A stretch of DNA of 64,000 bases from Brachypodium distachyon (lineage: Eukaryota; Streptophyta; Magnoliopsida; Poales; Poaceae). Positions 50,513-62,333 of the stretch are shown in pieces (within the stretch, counting starts at the first letter, position 1; each line of letters starts with the position of its first letter). Made by a program: the position numbers and the translations under genes. The notes below the pieces were generated by a model that searched no databases, was not told the origin of the DNA, and saw only the letters and a program-made list of their open reading frames with translations. The stretch lies in NCBI RefSeq assembly GCF_000005505.3, contig NC_016133.3, positions 27,382,508 through 27,446,507 of the forward strand. The letters run 5' to 3'.

Positions 50513-52355
50513 TCAGTGTGCTGCGAGAGCAAGACCAGTATTGTCCGTCAGATTCTTGACATACTCTTGACGCACTGGATGGTCCTCCTGAGGCCGGTTG
50601 TGCGCAGTCCAGACTGGTTCCCCAATGAAGAGCCTCATGAGCTGCACATAAAAGGCATCAGAAGGTTTGGATCAGAATCCAGTTCATGTCTGGTGGAGAA
50701 TAGAGTTTATGTATATGTGATTTCACATTGCTTACACACTTTAACAATACACTTCTTTCAAGCTGAACCTAGTTTCTGCATCCTAAAAGCAAAAATTTAT
50801 TTTTAAAACTTGAGTACATTTATCCAGATTGATAAAGTTGTGATGTATATGTGTGATACTTGTTGAACATTTTATTCCCTTTCCTTTTTGGTCCTCGAGA
50901 AGTAGCACTACATGACCATCTTCCCAAACAAGGTCTGTGAGGGAACATTTTTGGTGGTTCTATAATTGTTCTCTTAATTGTTAAATCATGTTCTCATAGT
51001 TCATCATAAACATATGCAAGATCCCTATCAGTACCTTCACGCGGTTAGCACCGTCAAGGGTGAAGCGATGATAAATTCCGGCGGGCAAGATGATCATATC
51101 TCCTTCTTTTATCCAAATCCGAATCCATTTGTCATCCTTGTCACGGACATCAAAGTACCCCCCACCTTCCAAGCAATAGCGGATCTCTTCGTCTGCGTGC
51201 ATGTGCTCTCGGAAGAAGTTCTTCAGCTTCTCCTCATAGTTTTCCAACTTATCAGGGCATATTTCGAGAAGATCCTTCAGCAAGCATTACATGTCAAAAT
51301 ATCAATTAATGATATCATACACAAGCTGCACATGGAAAAGGATGCAGAAAGGGATTGGCATCTGGTGGAAGAAGTACAAACCATGTAGCTGTATCCTCTG
51401 TCTTTGCGGATTTTCATTAGCTCTTCTTCAGCTTCAGACTTCTTTGGATCCAAATGCCAATATAACACACCAATCTCTGCAAAAAACAGGATACTTACGG
51501 TAAGTTCCTTAGAAAAGCATGCCCGATACAAGAACTGAACCCTTTGCTCAGACGCCTTGTTTACATGCTTTAGTCAGATAATCATGTTGAGTATCATTTT
51601 ATTTTCAAGGAACAGGTTATGTATTAATTAACTTTCTATTGTTTGTTTGTTGACAGAGAATGAAATAAAGAACCATGGTCAGCCCATACTTTTAAATCGA
51701 TCTCTTCCATGTGGCTAATGCTCAAATTTTGCAGGATGCCATTCACAATTATACCAGTTTGCAAGTCGCATTGCATGGTTTGCTCAGGAACCATAATTTC
51801 CCAGAGACACTAATGCTGCACAACAAACAAGAACTTGTCCACACACAGCATTATTAAATGTGAGAACATCTATCAACCTTTTTTAGGGGAAACAGCAGGA
51901 AAAGATCTTGCGCATATTTTTATGAAATTTTGATAAGGTAAATACAGAAACCAAAAGACAGAAGAAATTTCTGATCTAAACCTCTATGAACAATAGAACA
52001 TATATCATTTCAGATGCAATCTCAGGGAAACCTATGCGAATTGCTTGATTTATTCAATTGCTTGATTAATTCAAGCAGTTGCATAAAGGCCTTCAGAGAC
52101 CTTAAGCGAGTAGGGAGGTTGTAAGTAACCAAGAACCATTATTAGCACCTTCTAGCTTGGAGAGGGGCAGGAACTCCTTGGCGTTCTCGAGGTCCTCTCC
52201 ATTCTCCCCCACCATCCATACCTAATATTCCAAGAATCAAGAGCACAAGCAGGTCGGCTATGGAAAAATCGCATCAAAGTGAAGATAAATTCATCAAGAT
52301 TCCGAGGAGGCAAGTGAGAAACGGGATCGAATCCTGCGCGTACCTGGAGAACCAT
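50513..52355 (-). CDS. ARD: Acireductone dioxygenase (methionine salvage)
   Basis: This is an Fe(II)/Ni(II) cupin enzyme of the Yang cycle; it oxidises 1,2-dihydroxy-3-keto-5-methylthiopentene to the keto acid precursor of methionine plus formate. Exons are 52355-52344 (12 nt, MVLQ), 52221-52149, 51476-51382, 51274-51035 and 50641-50513. All junctions are GT-AG and in phase, giving 182 residues. The metal ligands are seen as His84, His86 and Glu90 in HMHADEE and His129 in [36 protein letters not shown] and RLFIGEPVW are family hallmarks, and the C-terminus ALAAH is typical of plants. The N-terminus is unusual: the LPHR-type stretch expected near residue 15 is missing and WTAHNRP replaces the usual WTPYNRP. 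Confidence 0.92.
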
Positions 52356-52868
52356 GTCGAGCGGAATTCGATGAATGGGATAGCAATTAGGAAATCCGAG
52401 AGCTTGACTTGTGCTCTGCAGGCTTTCAGGGGTTCTGTATAAAAATCCGGGAGGTGGGTCTGGAACTTCTGGAATCCAGATTGTTCTTCCTTCGTTTTGT
52501 CACGGCGTGTGGGCCGTGTGTATGTGGTGGAGTTTCCTAATGGAAAGAGAGCCACAAGCAATTGAAGCTCTGATTTGGAGCTGACGCCATGCATGACGCT
52601 AGATTCTCCACTCGGCTCCGGCTTGTGTTTGTGTTTGTTTGGACTGCAACTTCACCGTTGAAAATTCTATGGATGTATATATTTATTTTTTTGTTGTTTC
52701 AGTTTTTTCTGCGTATATTTATTTTCACTCCATTGCAAAATATAAGATCATCAGCAATCCACGTATACATCAGCTAAACGGTGTATACATCAACAGTATA
52801 TACGTCAAAGAAGCAATGAGCTATTTTCTCACTTGCTAACATCACCATTTTGCCCACTGTACGGAGAA

Positions 52869-52877
52869 AAATAAAAA
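52869..52877. repeat. Target duplication of Mutator-type element, left copy
   Basis: AAATAAAAA is identical to 53374-53382. Low complexity weakens it as evidence, but it is exactly placed. Confidence 0.65.
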
Positions 52878-53373
52878 GGGGAAATTTGCCGGAAGACACT
52901 GTTATTTTGTGGGTTTGCTGAAACACACCGTCGGAATGTGTCTTTGTCCAGTACCATTACAATTTCGTGGACATTTGCTAGAACACACTGCATCGACTAA
53001 AATTGAGAATTTGACATTTTAATTGGTACTACCATCGTAAATCCAATTTTGAATACTTTTTTGCTTTGTACGAATCGATTTTTGACATCTATTAAGGTCC
53101 GTCGTTGGTCGATGTGAGCATTCATCACCTTTGTTGCTGCACTCTATAGGAGAGAAAAACGCTTCGAACAAAGAGTTTGAAAGATTCTAAACACATTTGC
53201 TAAAGGGTAGAACGATAATTCAATGTGAAAAAAAAGTCAAACTTTCCGTTTTGGACCATACAATGTGTCTGGCAAATGTCCACAAAATTGTAATAGTACT
53301 GGGCAAAGACACATTCCGGCGGTGAGTTTCGGCAAAGGCCACAAAATAACGGTGTCCCCCAGCCAATTTTCCC
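52878..53373. mobile_element. Mutator-type non-autonomous element (496 bp)
   Basis: The left arm GGGGAAATTTGCCGGAAGAC continues for about 110 bp with ACACCG, GTCTTTGTCCAGTA and GTGGACATTTGC. It is inverted at the right end as GCAAATGTCCAC, TACTGGGCAAAGAC and GCCAATTTTCCC. Long terminal inverted repeats plus 9-bp flanking duplications fit Mutator-like elements. It has no coding capacity. Confidence 0.8.
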
Positions 53374-53382
53374 AAATAAAAA

Positions 53383-54077
53383 ACAGAGGAGAACAAGACG
53401 GAGGAGCTAGAGTGCTAGACCAGACCGGTCCAACAAAAATCGATTCCTCTTCTTCTCTCACGCGTCTGCTAACCCCGACCATTCCCACGACGGAGACGAT
53501 GAGCCGAGCTGCGATTTCTCGGATCGACTTGTGTCAGACGAATCGGGCTGCGATTTTTCAGATCGAATTGGTCAGCGGAGCAGGTGGGGCGTCGGGGATG
53601 GCGGACGAGGTGGGGAGTCAGGGCCGGCGGAGAAGCAGGAGGACCTCCAGGCAGCGTAGAGGGGCCTCGGGGGGCCCGTTCCACCGGACGCCTTCGGGCG
53701 GTGCAGTCGGTGAAGGCAGATCGGGCGGCGGTGACGGGAGATGGAGGTGGCGGAGACCCTGTTCGGGACGGGGAAGAGGAACCGACATCGGTCAGTTGGG
53801 TGAGGGAGGAAACAAGACCGCGAATCGTTTTGTGGCATTTTGTGCGTTATATGTTGTTTGGTGGGAGGGTATTCCTGTAAAATGGTTCGTTTGGAGCAGC
53901 ATCTGCCACAAGAATCACTGATTTGGGTGCTTCTCATCGCTAGTTCATTATGTAGGAGCGCTCCAAGGCGGCAGCTTCGAGAATCTAGGTCGAAAAGGGA
54001 TGTTTGTTTGGGCTCCAGTTTCTATGGGCCAGAATCTGTTGGAGTGGCTGTTAGGAGCCCAAACAAATAGATCCTTA
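53383..54077. other. GC-rich spacer, no gene recognised
   Basis: An open frame covers much of 53265-53921 but crosses the Mutator-type terminus and shows no domain. I see no supportable gene. Confidence 0.4.
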
Positions 54078-55490
54078 GGCTGCGTTTGTTTAGGCTGGAG
54101 CTGAAAACAAGCTAGCTGAAGATGGAAGAAGCTATTTTCTTGCTGGAGCTGAAAGGCTGGAGCTGAACCCGACTTGTTGTTCGTTTAGTGTAGCAGTGAA
54201 ATTGTGGATGTAGCTGGATGGGAATGGAATGTCTGAAATGCCCCTGTTTGGAGCAAAATTTGATCGAGCACTGAGTTCGATGTTGCTAGAGCAAATGATG
54301 AGTTCAAGAAATATTTTGAGCGTTAAATACATAATTTTGACAGGATTCACCTAAAATCGTTTGTTTGGCTAGATTTGGAATAACTTGCTTGATTTCCTTG
54401 ACAATGAGTTAATGAAGTCATGTCCCTGGTCATGGCATGTAAGAGCAAACAATGAACATGGATACAAACATATAAACACATCTGCACTGGACATTCAACC
54501 AATAACAGTTGACATCTACAAAAAAAACTCATAAAATCTCCTGCAAACTATGCTATTTCAACATATCTCTTCTAGCAGAGGATGCACAATGGAGACCAGG
54601 ATCTATCACATCTCCTTCAAATCCTCCTAAACAATTGCATGAACTGAAGATCTCCCTGTCTAGAATGAGAAGGGGAGAGGTGGTCGACGGGGAGGCGGGC
54701 CGGTGGCGCGGTCAGGCGAACGACGGGGAGGCGGGCCGGTGGTGCTTGGGGAGAGGAGGGACGCGGACCGCCGCTCGGGGAGAGGAGAGGCGCGGGGCGT
54801 CGTGGCCCTCGACGGGGAGGCGGGCTGGTGGCGCTCGTGGAGAGGAGGGACGCGGGCCGCCGCTCGGGGAGAGGAGAGGCATGGGTCGCCGCTCGGGAAG
54901 AGGAGAGGCGCGGGGCGTCGTGGCCCTCTACGGGGAGAGGCTCTGGGCGTGGTGGGGCTTCGCGACCGTCGATGGGGAGAGGAGAGACGGTGGGCGTGGC
55001 TGGAGCAGAGGACAGGCAAGGGGCATCACCACCGTGTTCGTCCGGATCGGGGCTGAGGCGGGCCGACTGGGAGAGGAGAAGGAGGGGGACCGGTGGAGGA
55101 GGCTGTCGGGCGGCACGGATCTCAGGCGTTCCGGCGCCCGTTCGGCTGGCTCCGGGTAGACGACGGGGAGTCGGAGGATGGTGAGGCCGCGGTCGTGGAA
55201 GAGAAAGAGGAAGGGAGGGAATCGGGGAAAGAGCCGGCTCAGGAAGAAAACGGTTCGGGCGCTCGGTGGCAGTTTTGATGTAAATACTGAATAAGTGACA
55301 GGGGTAAAGAGGCGTGGGATATTTCACGAGCTCCAGCCAGGAGGAGAAGCGCTGCTTCTGCTGTCTGGTGCAAATTCGGCTGGAGCTTCTTCTCTCCAGC
55401 TAGTTGCAGATGAAGTGTTTGTTTTGACTTTTTGGCTTGTTGTCTCAAAAAGACAAATAAACACAAGCCTCAGCCTAAACAAAGGCACCC
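54078..55490. mobile_element. Non-autonomous PIF/Harbinger element, 1.4 kb
   Basis: GGCTGCGTTTGTTTAGGCTG at the left and GCCTAAACAAAGGCACCC at the right form the terminal inverted repeat. TTA is duplicated at 54075-54077 and 55491-55493. Terminal and subterminal sequence, including GCTGGAGCTGAACC, CGACTTGTTGTTCGTTTAG and CACAAGCCTCAGCC, matches the Harbinger element at 59045-62993. The middle (54660-55160) is GC-rich, with repeated GGGAGAGGAG...GCGTCGTGGCC units. No transposase is present. Confidence 0.85.
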
Positions 55491-55493
55491 TTA

Positions 55494-55819
55494 GACAAGT
55501 GAAGCTTAGGCGTTCTCAATGCATGGTCTCTCACGATATCTCACGTTACATTAATTAGATGGTGATAATTCACAGTGATAATTGATTATATTATCTGCTG
55601 ATAATTCATTATATTGGGCGGTGATAATTCATAAAATACTACATCCACAATGCATATATAGTCTCTTGAGTAAGGATAATAATGGGCTATACGTGGGCAA
55701 CATGAATTTAAATACTAGCATATTTGTGCTTAGTTGGAGGGGAGAGAAGACTAAGCAGGCCAGTTGCAGCACGATCTCTTAGGCTATCTATGAGATATGT
55801 GGGCCTGGTAATAATAAAG
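55494..55819. other. Spacer, no gene seen
   Basis: Contains short GTGATAATTCA direct repeats around 55563-55630. No gene is seen. Confidence 0.4.
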
Positions 55820-55904
55820 TACTTCCTCCGTCCGGAAATAAGTGACGTGGATTTTTATAAAAATTTATACAAATCCAAATCACTTATTTCGGGCGGAGGG
55901 AGTA
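55820..55904. mobile_element. Stowaway MITE
   Basis: TACTTCCTCCGTCCGGAAAT pairs with ATTTCGGGCGGAGGGAGTA, with TA borders and an 85-bp length. It interrupts another moderately repeated AT-rich sequence. Confidence 0.85.
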
Positions 55905-57318
55905 CCATATTTTTATAGCTCACCATTATACATGCTACTGGCTGTTAGACTGGATATAGAGAGTTTATAGCCTGCAGTTGGCAACTAGGATTGTTCTTGC
56001 TCTTAGTTGTTGTATCTTAAACTTTTTGGAGTAATAAATGTTTTTGTCTATGTCCACGTGCAAAAGTTGTATCTGTAGCAATAGACCACAACGTTCTCTT
56101 TCTTCTTTAATTAACATGCCATGTGATCATGGTCATATTTGCATGAATTTTGTCAGATATATTGACCATTTAGCATCATTTAAATCTGATTTGCCTCAGA
56201 TCTGAATGTTATAAGTATAATATTTGATCAAATGAACAAATTTACACCATGATTAATATTTCTTGCAGATCAGTGCGCTAAGGCACAAAATTCTTCAATT
56301 TGGGCATGCTGTAAATGAAGCCATATACTTGAGGACCTAAGCGTTAAGAAAAGAAGAAGGCGAGGGCTTTTGTGAAGATGAAAAGGACCAACTTGTGATA
56401 GAAGAAGAAAAGAAGAAGGGCCGGAATGCAAAATAGCCATGGATGTTAAATCCCTAGCTTCTCCATGGATCAAAGGAGGCCTGGCACTCTTCTTGCCCTT
56501 CCTCCTAGCTGCTGCTCCACCTCCGGCCGCCGCCAAGGCCAGGCCGGCGTGGCGGCGCGTCATCAAGCTCACTGCTGCCCCGATCTCCAAGCTGCTGCTC
56601 CACCTCCATTTCGTTGGGCAGCGGGCTGTGCACTTCTCCTCCGACTTGCAGCAGCGAACAACGCCCCCGACGAGCACGAAGACCACCTGCAACTTCTTCC
56701 TCTTCTCCAACTCCTACCGCCCCTTCACCCTGGGTTAAATCCCCATCTAAATCTCTCCCTTTCCCCCTGTAGTTTGCTGTTTCTAAATGCTGAATTGAGA
56801 ATTTGTGTTGAGCTCGTTTCTGCATGCCAGGTCTATGATGTAATGCTCGTATGAACTTATAACAAATTTCACTCTATCCCTGTCTTCTTCTCTGCTAATC
56901 TTATCTAATTCTTGCATTGAGATGGATTTGTGTGAGCTATTGTATCATCTCCTGTAATAATTTGGTACTTGTGAGTGTGATTCAATTTTCTGTGATAATA
57001 TACATGTTTGTGCCCAGTTATGTGATTCTCTCCCTTTCCCAAACAACTTGCTTATATCCCTTCCTTAAATGTTTGCTTGTGATTAAGTATTGTGCCTAGT
57101 AGTTAATTTATGTCCATTGTTGCTTGATTAAATAAAATCGCAAAAATATTGTTCTTTGCTCCATTGTTTCCTTTCTTTTCGGTTAGCATATAATCTCCCT
57201 GTGATTGATTCACCTAGCGTTAGTCCTAGCTTGATTGTTGATCGCCTAGTCCCTGTGGAGAACACGACAACCCGCAGTTTGGGCGACATACCCACTATTG
57301 TTTTACACTCGATCAAAT

Positions 57319-57336
57319 TGGCGTCGTTGCCGTGGA
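57319..57336 (+). other. Primer-binding site of a gypsy-like non-autonomous retrotransposon
   Basis: TGGCGTCGTTGCCGTGGA differs by a few bases from TGGCGCCGTTGCCGGGGA, which I recall as the sequence directly after the 5' LTR of many grass gypsy-type elements. The 5' LTR would end just before it (...CGATCA), but its left border was not found. The GC-rich frames at 56440-56740 probably lie in that LTR. Confidence 0.6.
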
Positions 57337-57483
57337 CTAGCATCGAACGATTGAATTAGACTAGAGACTGGATCTTTGTTTTCTTTTGTGCATATTGCTT
57401 AATATAAACCTTGTTCTAGTTATTTTCTGCATTTCTTTTTTGCTTCTTTTGTGCAAATTATAGTGCTACTTTCACTTTGAGGT

Positions 57484-58614
57484 ATGGCTTATTATTCAGA
57501 TTGCAATGGACAAATGAACAACCATAGTAGTGTTAATGAGTATAATTTTCAAAATGCGCCAAGTTCTTCCAATTCTTATTCTAGTGGTCATTCCTTTGGT
57601 GTTCCTACATGTCATATTTGTGGTATTCAAGGCCATATACCTATGGATTGTCAAAAAGGGCTTTATTCTTTCACTAGATGGGCTGAAAAACCAAATATGA
57701 CATGTAGGGACAGCAGCCCTGTTATCTCATCATTTTCTTCTAGTTATCCAATGCAGGGAATTGGGAATGAATTGGGCATCAATTACCAGCCAAAAATGGA
57801 ATATTCACTTTCAGCTTTTGAAGCTTATGAACAAGAGATCTTTCAAAGATATAAAGCCTGTGATTCGGCCAAAGTCAAGGCTGAACGGCAAGCTTGGTTT
57901 GAAGATTACATGAAGATGCGCCAAGAGCAAGAGAAGATGAACCATCCACAACCGGCTGAACCTGAGCTTGTGCACCAACCTCAAGAAATTGATCCAGTGG
58001 AGTTAAATGATCATCCACTTGGTCAGCCTGCAGCTCCTGTACTTGATGAAGATGAAGCAAATTCTGATGTCAAGGATGAAGATATTACTGCTGATCAATC
58101 TCATGCCCTTATTGACATCATTCCTCAGGAGATTGCTACTACCTTGCATTCCACTACACCACCAATTGAGGTAGAGTTGAGGTATACTTTTCCTATACTT
58201 GAGAAGTTACACATTGATGATACTCTTGCTCATGATATTATGCCTAAAATATGCCACTCCAACCATGTTCTTTATTGCTATTCATCCATCATTGGAGACT
58301 CTATTGATGATTCAGAAGGCATTGATCCTATAATTTCCTCTAGTTCTTCACATGCTAGAATAATTTTGCCTGATACTTGTCCTGTTAATGCTCAATTCTC
58401 TCTTGTAAAAACTTGCAATTACCATAATGTGCTCTACAACTATAATTACATGATTGGTTACGCCATTGATGATCTTGAGGGTCTATACCCTATCACTTGC
58501 AGTTGTTGTTTCTTTGAGTGTACTTTCAGGTTGCTGCATGTGCAATGTCAACTACAACAACACCACATTCGAGTTGATATTCCATGGGATCCTAGTGGAT
58601 CCATGGCATGGTGA
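57484..58614 (+). CDS. Zinc-knuckle Gag-like protein of a non-autonomous LTR retrotransposon
   Basis: The open frame of 376 residues begins 148 bp after the primer-binding site. It has one CCHC zinc knuckle, Cys43-x2-Cys46-x4-His51-x4-Cys56 (CHICGIQGHIPMDC), an acidic and Gln-rich middle (about 128-205, KAERQAWFEDYMKMRQEQ) and two degenerate repeats near the C-terminus. The repeats are HVLYCYSSIIGDSIDDSEGI and HNVLYNYNYMIGYAIDDLEG. No protease, reverse transcriptase or integrase follows. The product is probably a nucleic-acid-binding Gag-like protein of an element that relies on another element's enzymes. The frame is uninterrupted, so insertion may be recent or the coding capacity kept. Exact function is unknown. 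Confidence 0.65.
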   Translation: MAYYSDCNGQMNNHSSVNEYNFQNAPSSSNSYSSGHSFGVPTCHICGIQGHIPMDCQKGLYSFTRWAEKPNMTCRDSSPVISSFSSSYPMQGIGNELGINYQPKMEYSLSAFEAYEQEIFQRYKACDSAKVKAERQAWFEDYMKMRQEQEKMNHPQPAEPELVHQPQEIDPVELNDHPLGQPAAPVLDEDEANSDVKDEDITADQSHALIDIIPQEIATTLHSTTPPIEVELRYTFPILEKLHIDDTLAHDIMPKICHSNHVLYCYSSIIGDSIDDSEGIDPIISSSSSHARIILPDTCPVNAQFSLVKTCNYHNVLYNYNYMIGYAIDDLEGLYPITCSCCFFECTFRLLHVQCQLQQHHIRVDIPWDPSGSMAW

Positions 58615-58746
58615 TGAAGTGGGAATAAGCTGAAGGACAGGAGATGAAGATGGAGTTGGGAGATGAGTATGAGGTTGCATTCGCTACTTATTGCCCGGTG
58701 AGCTGTTTCTGACCCCAGCTGATCCATACCTTCTTCATTGCAAACT

Positions 58747-58762
58747 TCAAGTGTGGGGGAGA
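58747..58762 (+). other. Polypurine tract-like sequence of the same retrotransposon
   Basis: TCAAGTGTGGGGGAGA resembles the AAGTGTGGGGGAG tract common in grass gypsy-type elements. The sequence after it does not match anything left of the primer-binding site, so a 3' LTR start cannot be confirmed. Confidence 0.45.
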
Positions 58763-59449
58763 TTCTTTGCTTGTATATTTTGTCCATGAATAGTTCAGTT
58801 GCATATTCTTTAGTGGACTTGTTCTTTGTTGTGACTAAATAAACCATTTGTGCTTGAAAGAATATCATTGTTGAATGGAATGCATAGCTAGTCAGATTGC
58901 ATGCTTGGGACCATGCTCACAAACATTAAATGCTTGATAATCATAATTGCTAAGCTTCAGTAGTTTCCCATGTTTGAGTGATGTGTGGCAGCAACATTAT
59001 ATACTTTGGCTTATATGGTGATGACTTGTATTCTCTCAAACTTAGGCTGCCTTTGTTTAAGCTGGAGCTGGAAAAAGCTAATTTTCTGCTGGAGCTGAAC
59101 CTGACTTGCTGTTCGTTTAGCATGACAATGAAACCGTGGCTGCTCCTGTATGGAAGTGCAATGTTTGCAATGCCCCTATTTGTTGTGATTTTTTTATTAA
59201 ACGTTGAGTGTGATGATGTAAACGCAAATGGAGTTTGAGAGTCAGTTTTGGCGTAAGATACTATTATTTAACTTTAACAATGAGAAAGATACTACTAATG
59301 GATCCATTGTCATAATTAATCATAGTTCAAAAGTTAACCATACAATGTCACAACGGGTAATACTAATATTAAGTACATTTTTCCATAGCCTAATTATTCC
59401 TTATCGACCATCAGTCCATTTGCAATAGCTTCACGAGTGACATTCATAT

Positions 59450-60689
59450 TCACATTGCCTTGTCCCTCGTGGTTTCACCCATTTGTGACAACCACATGCC
59501 TTGGTGGCATGTAGTCCTCATCACGGTCACACTTATCAAAATCCTCATCGAATATCTCACTCTCTCTAATGAACTTATGAAGTGCATGCAAGCGATGATA
59601 ATCTTGGTTTGCTTGTTTACTGGGTAACGCGGGATATCCAATAAGATGCGCCACTTTTGCTTCAACACACCAAATGAGCGCTCAATTACATTACGGAGTG
59701 AGGAATGAGCAAAGTTGAACAACTCTTGTTTACCACTTGGTGCTCGGCCTATGCGGAACTCAGGTAGATGATATTTTTGTCCTTTGTATGGTGCAAGATA
59801 ACCGGTGTCATTGGGATAGCCAGAATTGACAAGATAATATTTGCTTGCACAATGATGTATGTGTTAATATGAAAAGAACGCATACATACAAGAATGGTAT
59901 ATGTGTGATGCATCAAAGTAATTGTACCTGCTGGAGGATGTGAAAATCTCTTCTTGTACTTGTCAAGTGTGTCTCTGAATATCCTTGTGTCATGTGCAGA
60001 TCCTGGCCACCCGGCTACTATAGATGTGAATTGCATGTCGAAGTCACATACTGCCATGACATTCTAAATGGAATACCCATGGCGACCAACATGGTTAATC
60101 ATCTCATCAGCTGGCACAACAACTAGTATATGCGCACCATCAATTGCACCAATGAAATTGTTAAAGTGTGGATAAAACCTTGAGTCCCGAAGCTTGCCTT
60201 GCATGGTTCTGAATTTGCGATCGAAGGGCCTTATGATGTCTCCTGCCATTCTATTCAAGCATGACAACACATGGTTGAACTTCCTGTGAATGGTGTCAGT
60301 TGATCTATGGAAGCGATTGTGCACTTGGCTCACAGATTGGGGGCCACCAACAGTCCATAGAAATATTGCAAGAGCCTCTTCAGAACACATAAACTTTGTC
60401 CCCTTCAAACCTACCAGCCTGTCATGCAAAGCATCAAAATAAGGCCTAGTAATCCTATACATTTCATAGCAGTATTCTGTAGAGCCCAAAGTATCATAGG
60501 TCCACTGCTGACCGGTGCATCTATGCCCTTCCTCTTCCTTTTGTTAAGATACTTTCTAGCATGCAGGTAGAAACCAAAAAGAACAACCAGATTTCTCTTG
60601 CGTCTCTTTTTTCTTAACTTCCTCTTCTCAGCAGCAACATTAATATCTCCATCACTTGAGTCACTCTCACTCTCTGTTGATGAACTCAT
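59450..60689 (-). pseudogene. Harbinger transposase (DDE), decayed
   Basis: The DDE transposase cuts the terminal repeats and needs a Myb-like partner. Translation starts at 60689 with MSSSTESESDSSDG and a basic KRKLRKKRRKRN stretch. It shifts frame near 60490 into YRITRPYFDALHDRLVGLKG and on to FIGAIDGAHI (first Asp) and AGWPGSAHDTRIF (second Asp). A probable intron follows PPAG; the next exon reads NSGYPNDTGYLAPYKG and then RNVIERSFGVLKQKW (catalytic Glu). A stop at 60064-60066 (GYSI, stop, NVMAV) and the frameshift inactivate it. Confidence 0.9.
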
Positions 60690-60767
60690 CTAAAATCAGC
60701 AGCAAGTTAAAGATGTGAGCCACATATTGCAATTAAGTACAACAATAAATAGCAAGTAAATAGTACC

Positions 60768-61046
60768 AGCACACACACTATAATCTCACAACAGGAAGTA
60801 CCAGCACACACAATAGTCTCAAGCAATCAAATAGCAGCACACACACACACACAATAGTCTCAAATAATAGCAGCACATACACCAGTCTCAAGCAATCAAA
60901 TAGTAGCAGCACACACACAATAGTCTCAAATAGTAGCAGCACATACACCAGTCTCCAATTAATAAATAGTACCAGCACACACACACAATAGTCTCAAATA
61001 AACAAATAGTAGCAGCACACATACTAGTCTCAAATAAAATAAAGGA
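60768..61046. repeat. Minisatellite between the two Harbinger genes
   Basis: Variable units built from AGTAGCAGCACACACACAAT and AGTCTCAAATAA/AGCAATCAAATAG recur about seven times. Unit length varies between roughly 30 and 60 bp because of CA-run length changes. Confidence 0.75.
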
Positions 61047-61070
61047 TACAACACACAAGTGAATCATGTT

Positions 61071-62011
61071 CTAATGCCTCTTCCTGTCTTCATACTGCCT
61101 CTTCAACCACTTGAGCCTCCCATCAGTAGTCTTCATAGCATAAAAGAAACATCTATTTTCAAGTTTACCAAACAACTTTGTAGCAATATAGCACTCATCA
61201 CTTGTCTCAGGTGCCCCACACTTGACAACTTCCTCCATGATGGCATCAATATCATTAGCAACCGACACATTGCTAGATGCACATGATTTCTCCTCACTAA
61301 TGACAGGATCAACAAATCTTTTGAAATCCTTTCCATAAGGATCTTTCTTGGGCCTCTTTGGACTGCAAGGTATGGCACTTTGCCCCCCCCACCCCACGCT
61401 TCATTTTTGGCACATGCAAAGGACTAGGTTGAGGGGTTCCTTCATCGCCAGCCTACAAGTCAACAATACCATCGACATCTTGGCGTTCATCAATGTCATC
61501 GTCTTTAGCTCCGGGCATCACCGAGGAATTGCCGGTCACACTAACTTTTTGGAACATTTTCTCTAGCCATTCCAAGTTGTCCGGGGGCCCTTTTCGAAAA
61601 CATCTAATATCCTTATGGACATGCATATACAATTTATTTTTGTTAGTACATAAAAAACAGCATATGGATAAAATGAAAAACTATTTGAAACACACATACC
61701 TTGATTAGGTCAGCCCACTCCTCTTCACTAGCTGTTATAGTGTTTTTAACAGGATCCCATCCAAGTCCAGTAGCCTTTGTCATATAATACACCCATGCTG
61801 TCCAGATGCTTTTCAATTCATCTCTACGGTTTTTGAATTGCTTACGGGTATAAAGCCTTCCAGTTTGTTTATGAAACTTTTTATAACCTGTAACACTCAA
61901 AGTCTTGGTAGGCCTATTTCCCTCGTTGGCCTCTTTGCAAGCAATCTCACAAAAAATCCTTGCCGCATCGGTATCTCACACTGCCTTTTGACTGCTTTTA
62001 TCACCATCCAT
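61071..62011 (-). pseudogene. Myb/SANT-like DNA-binding gene of the Harbinger element, decayed
   Basis: In PIF/Harbinger elements the second gene codes for a Myb-like protein that carries the transposase to the nucleus and the element ends. Translation from 62011 gives MDGDKSSQKAV, a stop where Trp is expected, then DTDAARIFCEIACKEANEGN, RKQFKNRRDELKSIWTAWVY and TGLGWDPVKNTI. A donor at 61699 joins this to a second exon starting DIRCFRKGPPDNLEWLEKMF. A further stop near 61456 and a frameshift at the C-run 61382-61388 precede the C-terminus ending RLKWLKRQYEDRKRH at 61071. Confidence 0.82.
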
Positions 62012-62130
62012 TGTTTCACTTATGAAATAAACATAGAAATAAGTCGCAAACATCTGTACTGGACAGATCTTATGATAGAATGAAAACACCACAAACAACA
62101 ATCCACCAATGGACATAATTACAACTAACA

Positions 62131-62333
62131 CCAGTTCATAGCTACAAAAATTCCACTCTTGGACAGTTCATAGCTACAAAAGTTCCACACTTGGACAGTT
62201 CATAGCTACACAAATTCCACACTTGGACAGTTCATAGCTACAAAAATTCCACACATGGACAAACTGACAAACCAACTAATACCACTTCATAGCTACACAA
62301 ATCTTGCTGCCAGTTCATAGCTACAGAAATCAT
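62131..62333. repeat. 32-bp tandem repeat in the Harbinger element
   Basis: CAGTTCATAGCTACAAAA with TTCCACACTTGGA recurs at 62132, 62164 and onward at 32-bp steps for four copies, followed by two partial copies. It lies just upstream of the Myb-like gene, between that gene and the right terminus. Confidence 0.85.

Noticed and set aside
54617..55327. Long Pro/Arg/Ser-rich frames in the 1.4 kb Harbinger relative
   Set aside because: They arise from the repeated GC-rich units and have no conserved domain.
56439..56854. Overlapping plus-strand frames starting near a good ATG
   Set aside because: Likely part of the retrotransposon LTR; no known domain and no splice structure.
62131..62333. Regular 32-bp repeats that superficially resemble a CRISPR array
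   Set aside because: Repeats are directly tandem without unique spacers and lie inside a plant transposon.
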